Assembly: GCA_963781065.1 (NCBI GenBank) | Contig: CAWAET010000009.1 | Location: forward strand, 62,001-126,000 | Direction of reading: 5' to 3' | Source of the DNA: CALZJC01 sp963781065 | GTDB lineage: Bacteria > Acidobacteriota > Thermoanaerobaculia > Multivoradales > JAHEKO01 | DNA length: 64,000 nt | In this document: positions 50,722 to 59,395 of the stretch, in pieces | Layout of the letters: each line of letters opens with the position of its first letter | Numbering within the stretch: the stretch's first letter is position 1 | The notes under the pieces: model-generated | Told to the model about the DNA's origin: nothing | The model's database searches: none | What the model saw: only the letters and a program-made list of their open reading frames with translations | Translations under genes and position numbers: made by a program

Positions 50722-53502
50722 TTATTGCAGGTATCCCAGGGCCCGTAGCGTCTCTTCCTGCCGTGGGTCGAGAGTCGACTCCTCCAGGACATCGTCGCCA
50801 CGCTCGGCCGCCGAGAGGATCCAGGCGCCGAGGCCCTTCGGCCGCAGGAGGGAGCCCACGATGCCGGGCTCGAAGGCGACCGTCGTCGCGACGACCTCCG
50901 TTCCGGGCGTGCCCGCCGTGGCGGATCGCACACGGACCGTTTCGCCCGGCGCCGCCGCCAGGCGCGCGAGCAGCAGCACACCGTCTCCCAGGCCCCGACC
51001 GTCGAAGGAGGTGACGCCGGCCGAGTCGGTGGCGCCCATCTCGCGGCCGAACTGGAGCAGCGGGTCCCAGAGACAGCCCGTGCCGCAGGCGACCTCGAGC
51101 GGCAACGCCGCGGCATCGGCCCCGCCGCCGACAAGCAGGAAACGGCCGCCCACCGAGCCCACTACATACTCGATCGCCAGCTCGCGCAGGGCGGCCGTCC
51201 TCGCCGGCTCCGCCGCCGCCAGATTGCGCAGCTCACCGGGATCCGCCCGCAGGTCGTAGAGGGCCTCCCCCGCCAGTGCCGGCAGGCTTATCTGGCTCGG
51301 CGGCACGCCGCGGCCAACCGGCATCAGGTACTTCCACTGCTCGTGCAGGAACGCCGCCGAGGACGAGCCCTGGCTGAAGGCGATCCGGTCCTCGGCCGGC
51401 GGCGCGCCGTCAGCCGCCCGCAGCAGGGGCACCAGGGAACGGGCGTCCAGCTGCGGCGGGCGGTCGATCCCGGCCAGCTCGAGCAGGGTCGGCATGAGGT
51501 CGAAGGCCGCCACCCGGCCGGCGGCGACGGCGCCGCGCCGAAACCGCGCAGCCGCCGGCGGCTTGATGATCAGCGGCACCCGGATCAGCTCGTCGTGCAG
51601 GTTGGCGCCGCCGTGCTGGTAGTAGTCGTAGTGGGTCCAGATCGTCTCGCCGTGATCGGAGACGAAGGCGATGACCGCCTCGTCGTAGAGCCCGAGCCGC
51701 CGCAACTCGTCCAGGAACCGCCCGATGCGGTCGTCGACATAGCGGATCTCCTCGTCGTAGAGCTGGCTGGCCAAGGCCTTGACCGCGGCGCTGGTCTGGC
51801 CGTCAACGACACAGCGAGCGCACTCGGGCAGCCGCCGCAAGAGGTCGAGGGGCATCTCGAGCTCCAGGTTGCCGAGCTCCTCGACCGATGCCGGGTGCAG
51901 GAACTCCGCTGGCTGGGTGAAGGGCTGATGCGGATCGTCAAAGTGCAGGAAGAGGAAGAAGCGCTCCTGCCGCCGCAGCCGGAGCCAATCCAGGGCAGCG
52001 GCCAGATTTCGGTCGGCAAGATGATTTCGCGCCGGCACGTTGAAGCTGGTCTCGAAGCCACGGTCCAGCCGCTGATAGAGGGCGGCCTTGTAGAGCACGG
52101 CGTGGGTGCGCCAGCCGTGGTCTCGCAACAGTCCCTGGAGGGTGACGGCGCCCGGCGGTAGCCGGCTGGCGAAGGTCGCCAGCCCATGCCGGGCGACGAT
52201 CTTGCCGGTGAAGATCGAGGCGAAGGACGGCAGGGTCCAGTTGCTCTGGCTGACGGCGTGGCGGAAGAGCACGCCGTCCTCGGCAAAGGCCTCGAGCCGG
52301 GGCGAGGTGGCGGCGCCATAACCGTAGGCGGAGAGGCGGTCCGCCCGCAGGGTGTCCACGGCGATCAGGATGACGTTTGGCGGCTCGCCGGTCCGGCGCG
52401 GCACTGCGACGGTCGGCGTCCCCCAGACCGCCATCCCGACTCCCGAGGGGGAACGCGTCGCCAGGACCAGCTCCACCGTTCGACCGCCGAGCTCCTCCAG
52501 CGGAACGCTGGCCTCGTGCCAGTGCCAGTTCTCCGGCGTAAGCTCGATGCGGTCCGACCACAAGGCGCGCTCGATGCCGTCCCGGCTCTTCACCCGGACC
52601 TCGAAGTCGACCCGGTCCCCAAGGGCCGACTCGCGGCTCAGCGCGTAGGAGAAGCCGAGACGTGCCCCCTTGGGCAGGCGGAGCCGGAACCGGGCTTCGG
52701 TCGGGGTTGGAGCCAGCAGCACCTCGCGCGAGCTGAAGTTCTCGTCGAAGGGCGGCTGAACCGTCTCGGCATCGGCCAGGGGAAGAAAGCCGCCGAAGCC
52801 GCCGATTCCGGCCTCCCCGCCCGCGGTTCGCCGCTCCTGCCGGCCGCGGAGCAGGGCCAGCCGCAGTTCGGGCCCCGCCGCCAGGGCATGCGCCGAGACC
52901 GAGCGCACGGCAAGGCGGCAAGGGCCGGGCAGCCGCCGCGGCAAGAGGCGCAGCGAGATCTCCCCGGACTGGCGCCGAGCGGGCCAGAGGATCGGCAATC
53001 GCCGCCAGCTCGTCGCGTCGCCGGGCAGGGGCAGGCGAACCCTCTCCGCCTCGTCCCACAGCTCTACGGTCACGCAGCCGGGTCTCTCGGCCTGGAGATC
53101 GAGGACGATGACCGTGGCGCCCGACGCCGCGGCCGGCACCGCCAGCGAAAGCTGGAAGATCCCCCGCCCCGCCTTGTCGCACTCGACTCCACCGCCGTCG
53201 CTCTGCCGGCAGCCCTGCTGGCGGTAGTCACCGGGCACCTCGAACCGTGTGCTCCAGAACTCCGAGCCGGCCCCCTGGTCGATCTCCGCCAGCAGGGAGT
53301 CGGGCGCCGGCGCCGTCAGCAGCGGGCTGGCGACCTCGGCCTCGGCCAGGTGGTCGATCAACCGGATCGGCGGCGGCGCCTCGATCGTCGGCGGCGCCGC
53401 GGCATCGCCGCCACAGCCGGTTAGCGCGGCCAGCAGCAGGACCAGCCCCATGCCGCGCTCGACGGAAGCCGTCGAGCCGTGGCGGAGCCTCGGTGCCATC
53501 AC
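50722..53502 (-). CDS. Large sulfatase-like lipoprotein with N-terminal beta-sandwich (paralogue 2)
   Basis: The 926-residue protein matches its neighbour in order and length: lipobox LTGC, N-terminal beta domains with PFDENFSS and NWHWHEASVPL, then IAVDTLRADRLSAYGYG, FLHFDDPHQPF, FVSDHGETIWTHYDYYQHGG and LYDLRADPGELRN. The nucleophile region is SNWTLPSFASIFTG, with Thr where Cys would be. It ends LRALGYLQ. The start is GTG immediately followed by ATG. The tandem pair arose by duplication; the 82-bp gap suggests one transcript. The role may be envelope glycan or lipid modification. Confidence 0.8.
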   Translation of the reverse strand: MMAPRLRHGSTASVERGMGLVLLLAALTGCGGDAAAPPTIEAPPPIRLIDHLAEAEVASPLLTAPAPDSLLAEIDQGAGSEFWSTRFEVPGDYRQQGCRQSDGGGVECDKAGRGIFQLSLAVPAAASGATVIVLDLQAERPGCVTVELWDEAERVRLPLPGDATSWRRLPILWPARRQSGEISLRLLPRRLPGPCRLAVRSVSAHALAAGPELRLALLRGRQERRTAGGEAGIGGFGGFLPLADAETVQPPFDENFSSREVLLAPTPTEARFRLRLPKGARLGFSYALSRESALGDRVDFEVRVKSRDGIERALWSDRIELTPENWHWHEASVPLEELGGRTVELVLATRSPSGVGMAVWGTPTVAVPRRTGEPPNVILIAVDTLRADRLSAYGYGAATSPRLEAFAEDGVLFRHAVSQSNWTLPSFASIFTGKIVARHGLATFASRLPPGAVTLQGLLRDHGWRTHAVLYKAALYQRLDRGFETSFNVPARNHLADRNLAAALDWLRLRRQERFFLFLHFDDPHQPFTQPAEFLHPASVEELGNLELEMPLDLLRRLPECARCVVDGQTSAAVKALASQLYDEEIRYVDDRIGRFLDELRRLGLYDEAVIAFVSDHGETIWTHYDYYQHGGANLHDELIRVPLIIKPPAAARFRRGAVAAGRVAAFDLMPTLLELAGIDRPPQLDARSLVPLLRAADGAPPAEDRIAFSQGSSSAAFLHEQWKYLMPVGRGVPPSQISLPALAGEALYDLRADPGELRNLAAAEPARTAALRELAIEYVVGSVGGRFLLVGGGADAAALPLEVACGTGCLWDPLLQFGREMGATDSAGVTSFDGRGLGDGVLLLARLAAAPGETVRVRSATAGTPGTEVVATTVAFEPGIVGSLLRPKGLGAWILSAAERGDDVLEESTLDPRQEETLRALGYLQ

Positions 53503-53581
53503 GTTGAAGAGTCGCTCGCGGTTTGAGAACCGGGGCGCCAGCGGGGTCTGCTACTGTCCCAGCGGCAATGTCAGCCCCTAA

Positions 53582-53587
53582 TAGACT
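53582..53587 (+). promoter_or_regulatory. Putative -10 element (TAGACT)
   Basis: CTAATAGACT lies 39 nt upstream of the ATG of the O-antigen-ligase-like gene. It is another exact TAGACT. Confidence 0.45.
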
Positions 53588-53626
53588 AGGCATTTCGGGC
53601 GTGGATGTCGAGCCAGCCTGGGCGCG

Positions 53627-55468
53627 ATGTTCGAGCAGCTGATCTGGCTCGTCCCGCTGGTCGTCGCGGGTCTCGGCGCCTGGCGGCCGCGCGCCGGACT
53701 GGTAGCGCTGGCCGCCGCCCTGCCGCTCTTCGGCTCGCCGCCGGGCGGCCCCTACCTCGGCGCCCTCGACGCCGCCGGCCTGGCGGCGATCGTCACCTGC
53801 TGGCGCGCCGGTCGGCCGGCCGGCTCGGCCCTGGCCTGGCCGGCGCTCGCCTTTCTCGCCGTCGGGCTGACGTCGCTCGTCCCGTCGCCCTATCTGCCGC
53901 CCTCCTGGTCCCCTGCCATCCTGCTGCGGCTGGTCCAGGCCCTGCCCGGTGTGGAGGGCTGGACGGCGCTCTACACCTGGCGGGCGGCGGCGGACCTGCT
54001 GCTCGGCTGGGGCCTTTTCGTGTCGGTCCGCCGGGCGTTCGCCGGCAGGTCGGTCCGGCCCCTGGCGCTGGGCTTCCTCGCCGGTCTCCTCACCGTGGTG
54101 CTGTTCGGCTTTGCCGAGGGCTGGGGCCTGGTCGACCTCGCCGCCTACCGGCCGCAGTTCCGCTCCCCCGAAGCCCAGCCGCGCATCGCCTCGCTCTTCT
54201 TCCTGTCGGGCTGGCTGGCGGAGTACCTGGTCGTCGTGACTCCGCTGGCGCTGGCGGCGGTGGCGACCCGGGTCGGCCGCTGGCGCCACCTCGCACCGGT
54301 GGTGCTGTCGCTGTCGCTGGGCTGCCTGCTGCTCGCCCGGCAGCGCGGCGGCTGGCTGGCGGCGGCGGTGCAGATCGGCGCCGCCGCCGGCTGGCTGCTG
54401 CTCGAGCGGCGACGCCACGGCTGGCCCCGGGTGGACGCCAGCAAGGTCCTGGTCACGACCGCGGTCATCCTGGCGGTGGCGAGCCTGGTGGTGGTCGCCG
54501 CCGGCGACGTCGGCCAGGTGGTCGACCGGGCGATCTCGATCCGCGAGGGGCCGGCCGCGCGGCTGCCGCTGTGGCGCGCCGCGGTCGAGATGACCCGCCA
54601 GCGGCCGCTCTTGGGCTGGGGCGTCGGCTCCTTCGCGCCGGTGTTCGACCTGCTCAACCCGCCGGGCTCCCCCAACGACCGCCAGAATCACGGCACGGCG
54701 CACAACATCTACCTGCACACCGCGGCCGAGACCGGCGCGCTCGGTCTCGCCGCCCTGGCACTGCTCGGGTGGGCCGCCGCTGTCTGCCTGAGGCGCCCGC
54801 GGGAGGGCCGGGAGGCGACCGCCTTGGCCCTGGGCATCTGCCTGATCGGCATCGCCGTCTACGGTCTGGTGCAGTACATGCTCTATCTGCGCGTCCTCGC
54901 CTGGACCTTCTGGCTGCTGCTCGGCGCCGCCGCCGTGGTGAGCCGACAGGAGGCCGCGGTGGCGCCCGCCAGATGGGCGCGGGCGCTGGCGCTGGTCGCG
55001 CTGGCGCTGGTGCCGGTCCGGCTGGCGCTGGTCGAGCCCGCCCCGCTGGCCGGCAGCCGCGAGCTCGGCCTGCACGAGCCCGAGGGCAAGGACCACCGGC
55101 GGCTGCGGTGGACCGAGGGGGTCGCCGCCGTGCGGCTGGCGGTGCCCGGCGACGACCTGACGCTGTACTTCGCCAACGGCCACCCGAAGGGCGGCGCGCG
55201 CCCGATCGCGGTGGTGGTGGGCGTGGACGGCCGGGTGATGGAGCCGATCTCGGTCCCCGGCGGCTGGCAGCAGCACACGTTCGAGATCGAGCCGGGCGGG
55301 CCGCGGGAGGTGGTGCTGACGATCGCGGCGCGGCCGGCCTTCCGGCCGTTCTCCGACTATCTGTCGTATCCTGACCTGCGGCGCTCGATCGACGTCCGAA
55401 CGCTCGGCGTCGCCGTCAAGCTGCCGGGGGACCCACCGCCCCGCGAGCCGCCGGAGCGTCGGCGCTGA
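53627..55468 (+). CDS. O-antigen ligase/polymerase-like membrane protein
   Basis: The 613-residue protein has about 12 membrane helices up to residue 470 and then a beta-rich tail of about 130 residues outside the membrane. The Wzy_C signature is present: RLPLWRAAVEMTRQRPLLG, then WGVGSFAPVF and GTAHNIYLHTAAETGALG. Proteins of this group are ligases or polymerases that handle lipid-linked glycans at the periplasmic face. As a Wzy-like polymerase is already encoded at 39962, this one may be the ligase (WaaL or protein O-glycan type) or serve another polymer. The tail resembles a carbohydrate-binding beta-sandwich. Confidence 0.82.
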   Translation: MFEQLIWLVPLVVAGLGAWRPRAGLVALAAALPLFGSPPGGPYLGALDAAGLAAIVTCWRAGRPAGSALAWPALAFLAVGLTSLVPSPYLPPSWSPAILLRLVQALPGVEGWTALYTWRAAADLLLGWGLFVSVRRAFAGRSVRPLALGFLAGLLTVVLFGFAEGWGLVDLAAYRPQFRSPEAQPRIASLFFLSGWLAEYLVVVTPLALAAVATRVGRWRHLAPVVLSLSLGCLLLARQRGGWLAAAVQIGAAAGWLLLERRRHGWPRVDASKVLVTTAVILAVASLVVVAAGDVGQVVDRAISIREGPAARLPLWRAAVEMTRQRPLLGWGVGSFAPVFDLLNPPGSPNDRQNHGTAHNIYLHTAAETGALGLAALALLGWAAAVCLRRPREGREATALALGICLIGIAVYGLVQYMLYLRVLAWTFWLLLGAAAVVSRQEAAVAPARWARALALVALALVPVRLALVEPAPLAGSRELGLHEPEGKDHRRLRWTEGVAAVRLAVPGDDLTLYFANGHPKGGARPIAVVVGVDGRVMEPISVPGGWQQHTFEIEPGGPREVVLTIAARPAFRPFSDYLSYPDLRRSIDVRTLGVAVKLPGDPPPREPPERRR

Positions 55469-55529
55469 GCGCGATCGGCCCCGACCTCGACCACGGACCG
55501 CCAACCTGCAACCGGAAGGAAACCCCGAG

Positions 55530-57587
55530 ATGCGAACCCATCCGACCCTCGCCTGGGCCCTGACCCTCCTGCTCGCCGCGGCCGCCGCCGCGCCGGCCGC
55601 CGAGGAGGCCGCGCAAGAGGCTTTCAAGACCAACGAGCGCGGGCTCGACCGGCGCAACCTGGACCCCGCCGCCGATCCCTGTGAGGACTTCTACCGCTAC
55701 GCCAACGGCATGTGGTTGGAGCGCAACCCGATTCCCGAAGAACAGAGCTCCTGGGGCATGAGCTCCGAGCTGCGCGAGCGCAACTACCGGCTCCTGCGCC
55801 AGATCCTCGAGGCGTCGGCCGCCGCCGAGGCCGAGCCGGGGACCAACAAGCGCAAGGCTGGGGACTTCTGGCGCACGGCGATGGATACCGAGAGGCTCGA
55901 GCGCGCCGGCGCCAAGCCGCTGGCCGCCGACCTCGAGCGAATCGCGGCGATCGCCGATCCGGCCGGTGTCCAGGCGTTAGTCGACGACTTCCACGCCCAG
56001 GGCACCACACTGCTGTTCGACCCGGCCGTCTTCCAGGACCTCAAGAACAGCGAGCAGTACATCTTCTACGCCACCCAGGGCGGCCTGGGCCTGCCCGACC
56101 GCGACTACTACACGCGCGCGGACGAGGAGTCCGCCGAGCTGCGGGCCAAGTACGTCGCCCACATCTCCCAGATGCTGCAGCTGCTGGGCGACCCGGCGGA
56201 GACGGCGGACGCCGCGGCCCGCGAGATCCTGGCGCTAGAGACCCGGCTGGCCGAGGCGTCGCTGACCAACGTCGAGCTGCGCGACCCGGCCAACTTCTAC
56301 AACATCCAGACCGTCGCCGCGGCCGACGAAGCCACCCCGAGCTACTCCTGGTCGAGCTACTTCGAGCGGCTCGGCCTGGCCGACCTCGAGACCTTCTCCT
56401 TCGCCCAGCCCAAGTTCTTTGCCGAGATCGACACCCTGCTCGAGGAGCTGCCAATCGACGCTTGGAAGAGCTACCTGCGCTGGCACGTCGTCAACGACGC
56501 CGCGCCCTACCTCGCCGCCGCCTTCGTCGAGCAGGACTTCGACTTCTACGGCCGCACCCTGCAGGGCACGCGGGAGCTCAAGCCGCGCTGGAAGCGAGCG
56601 GTCGACCGGGTGAGCGGTTCGATGGGCGAGGCGCTGGGACAGGTCTATGTCGAGACCGCCTTCCCACCGGCCACCAAGGCGCGCGCCGACGAGATGATCG
56701 AGAACCTGCGCGCCGCCGTCGGCGCCCGCATCCAGGCGTTGCCGTGGATGGGTGAGCAGACCAAGGCCCGGGCGCTCGAGAAGCTCGGCACCTTCACCGC
56801 CAAGATCGGCTACCCCGACCAGTGGCGCGACTACTCGCGGCTCGAGATCGGCCGCGACAGCTACCTGGCCAACGTGCGCAGCGGCGACGCCTTCGAGATG
56901 CGGCGCAACCTGGACAAGATGGGCCAACCGATCGACAAGAACGAATGGCGAATGGCGCCGCAGACCGTCAACGCCTACTACAGCCCGGTCTCGAACGAGA
57001 TCGTCTTCCCTGCCGCCATCATGCAGCCGCCCTACTTCGACGGCGAGATGGACGACGCGGTCAACTACGGCGCAATGGGCGCGGTGATCGGCCACGAGTT
57101 CATGCACGGCTTCGACGACAAGGGCTCCAAGTTCGACGCCCAGGGCAACATGAGCAACTGGTGGACCGATCAGGACCGCGCCAACTTCGAGGAGCGCACC
57201 CGCAAGCTGGTCGCCCAGTACAGCGGCTACGTCGCCGTGGACGACCTGCATGTGAACGGCGAGCTGACCCTGGGCGAGAACATCGGCGACCTGGCAGGTC
57301 TGACCATGGCCTACCACGCCCTCCAGATGGCGCTGGCCGAGAGCCGGCCGGGCAAGATCGACGGCTTCACCCCGGAGCAGCGGTTCTTCCTCTCCTGGGC
57401 GCAGGCCTGGCGGCGCAACTACCGCGACGAGGCCCTCAAGCTGCAGGTCAACACCGACCCCCATTCGCCCGCCCGGTTCCGCACCCTGGGGCCGCTCGCC
57501 AACATGCCCGTGTTCGCCGCCGCCTTCGGCTGCCAGGAGGGCGACGCCATGGTGCGCGCCACCGGTGAGCGGGCCGAGATCTGGTAG
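55530..57587 (+). CDS. M13 family metallopeptidase (PepO/neprilysin type)
   Basis: The 685-residue zinc peptidase has the active site HEFMH (522-526) in GHEFMHGFDDKG. The third ligand is in ENIGDLAGL near 582, and the substrate-binding VNAYYSPVSNEIVFPAAI comes just before. The N-terminal PCEDFYRYANGMWL is the usual M13 start. A signal peptide of about 22 residues and no membrane anchor suggest a periplasmic or secreted enzyme. GGAAGG precedes the ATG. It probably cuts small peptides. It seems a single-gene unit. Confidence 0.93.
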   Translation: MRTHPTLAWALTLLLAAAAAAPAAEEAAQEAFKTNERGLDRRNLDPAADPCEDFYRYANGMWLERNPIPEEQSSWGMSSELRERNYRLLRQILEASAAAEAEPGTNKRKAGDFWRTAMDTERLERAGAKPLAADLERIAAIADPAGVQALVDDFHAQGTTLLFDPAVFQDLKNSEQYIFYATQGGLGLPDRDYYTRADEESAELRAKYVAHISQMLQLLGDPAETADAAAREILALETRLAEASLTNVELRDPANFYNIQTVAAADEATPSYSWSSYFERLGLADLETFSFAQPKFFAEIDTLLEELPIDAWKSYLRWHVVNDAAPYLAAAFVEQDFDFYGRTLQGTRELKPRWKRAVDRVSGSMGEALGQVYVETAFPPATKARADEMIENLRAAVGARIQALPWMGEQTKARALEKLGTFTAKIGYPDQWRDYSRLEIGRDSYLANVRSGDAFEMRRNLDKMGQPIDKNEWRMAPQTVNAYYSPVSNEIVFPAAIMQPPYFDGEMDDAVNYGAMGAVIGHEFMHGFDDKGSKFDAQGNMSNWWTDQDRANFEERTRKLVAQYSGYVAVDDLHVNGELTLGENIGDLAGLTMAYHALQMALAESRPGKIDGFTPEQRFFLSWAQAWRRNYRDEALKLQVNTDPHSPARFRTLGPLANMPVFAAAFGCQEGDAMVRATGERAEIW

Positions 57588-57593
57588 CGGCCG

Positions 57594-58148
57594 TCAGCGG
57601 CCGCCGCCGGCGCCTGTCGCCACCCGACGAACACTCCCCCGGCAGCGGCTGCACACGCTGTGGTTCTGTTGCGGCAATCGGGAGGAGCGGAACAGGTCCA
57701 GGCTGGCCACCGCCGACTCCAGGTCGAGCCACTCCTCGCCCACCTTCACCCGCTTGCACCAGCTGCAGATGGTCAGCGCCGCCGCCGTTCTGGCCGCCGC
57801 GGCGTCGATGAACGAGATCGCCTGGCGCGGCTCTTCGCGAATCAGCGTGGCGGTGAACGCCACGCCGTGATTCTCGAGCGGCGACATCTCGAGTCGCATG
57901 AACCTGCGCCGCGAAGAGCTGTCGCAGCGGAACGGCAGGACAATACGGCGGCCGCTGGAGCGCATCTCATCGAGCAGCAGGTAATACAGGAACTCCGTCT
58001 CGGCGCCGGAGATGAAGGCGAATAGAGACCTGCCGATCACCGCTTCGGCGGTCAACCCGGCCGCCCCGTTGTCTCGAGCGAAGGCGAGCCAGGCGTCGCT
58101 GACCCGATCCACCCGATTGTCCGGGCCTATGCTGTACTCGTAGCTCAA
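57594..58148 (-). CDS. PAS-like domain protein with C-terminal zinc-binding motif
   Basis: The 184-residue protein has a PAS-like fold for about 110 residues (NRVDRVSDAWLAFARDN, then GRSLFAFISGAE and a later strand pair). The C-terminal part has ICSWCKRV and HSVCSRC, a likely four-Cys metal site. Similar C-termini occur after PAS or receiver domains in other phyla. It may be a single-protein sensor. The apparent start is TTG, without a clear Shine-Dalgarno; a sigma-70-like promoter lies 9 nt upstream. No partner is adjacent. Confidence 0.65.
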   Translation of the reverse strand: MSYEYSIGPDNRVDRVSDAWLAFARDNGAAGLTAEAVIGRSLFAFISGAETEFLYYLLLDEMRSSGRRIVLPFRCDSSSRRRFMRLEMSPLENHGVAFTATLIREEPRQAISFIDAAAARTAAALTICSWCKRVKVGEEWLDLESAVASLDLFRSSRLPQQNHSVCSRCRGSVRRVATGAGGGR

Positions 58149-58157
58149 GCCGACCCG

Positions 58158-58185
58158 ACAATAACTTGAGAAACCATGTAATCAA
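58158..58185 (-). promoter_or_regulatory. Sigma-70-like promoter for the PAS gene
   Basis: On the minus strand TTGATT (58185-58180) and TATTGT (58163-58158) are 16 bp apart in an unusually AT-rich island. The -10 ends 9 nt before the TTG start, again suggesting a leaderless message. Confidence 0.5.
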
Positions 58186-58253
58186 AAAGCTCGGCACCAG
58201 CCAAAGCCAACGCCCCCGACCCTCCCAGACACCCGAACTCCGCCCGGCTCTGC

Positions 58254-58259
58254 TACATT
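58254..58259 (+). promoter_or_regulatory. Putative extended -10 element (TGcTACATT)
   Basis: TGCTACATT lies 34 nt upstream of the YajQ ATG, before its AGGAGA site. Confidence 0.45.
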
Positions 58260-58293
58260 GGCAATCGCCAGGCCGATACCAGGAGACAATCTC

Positions 58294-58788
58294 ATGCCCT
58301 CTTTCGACATCGTCGTCCAGACCGACCTGCAGGAGGTCGAGAATGCCGTCAACCAGGCGCGCAAGGAGATCGCCCAGCGCTACGACTTCCGCGGCAGCAA
58401 GAGCCACATCGATTGGGACAAGGCCGGCGGCGAGCTCACCCTGGTGGGCGACGACGACTACAAGCTGACGGCGGTGCTCGACGTGCTCAGGACGAAGCTG
58501 GTGCACCGCGGCGTCTCGCTCAAGAACCTCGAGATCGGGTCGGCGGAGGACGCCGCGGGAAGCACCAGGCGGCAGAAGATCTCGCTCCAGAACGGCATCC
58601 CGACCGAGATCGCCAAGGAACTGGTCAAGCGGATCAAGAAGGCCAAGCTCAAGGTCCAGGCGCAGATCCAGGAAGACCAGGTGCGGGTGACCGGCAAGAA
58701 GAAGGACGAGCTGCAGCAGGTCATGCAGATCGCCCGCGAGGCCGACGACCTGGGACCCGAGTTCCAGTTCACCAACCGGCGCGACTAG
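58294..58788 (+). CDS. yajQ: YajQ family nucleotide-binding protein
   Basis: The 164-residue protein starts MPSFDIVVQTDLQEVENAVN and contains YDFRGSKSHI. It ends QVMQIAREADDLGPEFQF and then NRRD, in line with the whole YajQ/DUF520 family. AGGAGA precedes the ATG by about 8 nt. Members bind cyclic di-GMP or nucleic acids, and a XC_3703-type effector role is known in Xanthomonas. Its role here is not shown, but a PilZ-type protein encoded 2 kb away is another possible cyclic-di-GMP receptor. It is monocistronic. Confidence 0.93.
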   Translation: MPSFDIVVQTDLQEVENAVNQARKEIAQRYDFRGSKSHIDWDKAGGELTLVGDDDYKLTAVLDVLRTKLVHRGVSLKNLEIGSAEDAAGSTRRQKISLQNGIPTEIAKELVKRIKKAKLKVQAQIQEDQVRVTGKKKDELQQVMQIAREADDLGPEFQFTNRRD

Positions 58789-58875
58789 CCCGACCTTTCT
58801 TGCCGACTCTCGCTCTTCATCCCTGGCGCTCGCGGCGAGGCGGCGGCAGCCTTGGGCGCGAGCGGCGGCCGTAGC

Positions 58876-59379
58876 TCAACCGTTCGAGTCGGCGCGCAGA
58901 CGATCGAGAAAAGCGGTGAGAACGGCGCGGACCGACTCCACGGTGTAGGGGTCGCCGGCGCGCGGCGGGGCTCCCTCGACCTCGAAGTAGGGACGCTCGG
59001 CGTGGATCCGGCCCCACTCGGCGTCGACCTCGCCGACGAACCGCCGCAGCCGGCTCTCCGAGGCGAGCAGGGCCTCGGTGATCCGGCCCAGCGCCGCCAG
59101 CGGCGCCTCGTAGCCCTCCGCCAACAGGTCTTCGCTCTCCACCGCCCGCCGCTGCAGCACGACTCGCAGGGCGCCCGCGGCATCGCTCAGCCGGCCTTCC
59201 AGGTACTGCTCGATCGCCAGCTCGGCCTGCCGCTTCCGGGTCACCGGCGAGGCCCCTTTCATCAGGTCGCCGGCGGCCCGGCCGATCGCCTCGGTGAGCG
59301 AGAACTTCCGCCGCGAGAGCACCTCGCGCTCGAGCTCGGCGTCGTCGGGGCTCGGAGTTCGGACCTTCTCGTCGCTCAC
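58876..59379 (-). CDS. Helical protein of unknown function
   Basis: The 167-residue acidic-then-basic protein is predicted almost all helix, without signal peptide or membrane segment. Its parts include VLSRRKFSLTEAIGRAAGDLMKG, a helical pair around QAELAIEQYLEG, and a tail with VRAVLTAFLDRL. The GTG start at 59379 lies 16 nt after the stop of the dehydratase gene, so the two are probably co-transcribed. I recognise no family. Its ribosome-binding site is weak. Confidence 0.6.
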   Translation of the reverse strand: MSDEKVRTPSPDDAELEREVLSRRKFSLTEAIGRAAGDLMKGASPVTRKRQAELAIEQYLEGRLSDAAGALRVVLQRRAVESEDLLAEGYEAPLAALGRITEALLASESRLRRFVGEVDAEWGRIHAERPYFEVEGAPPRAGDPYTVESVRAVLTAFLDRLRADSNG

Positions 59380-59395
59380 TCGACCACCCGCTGGC

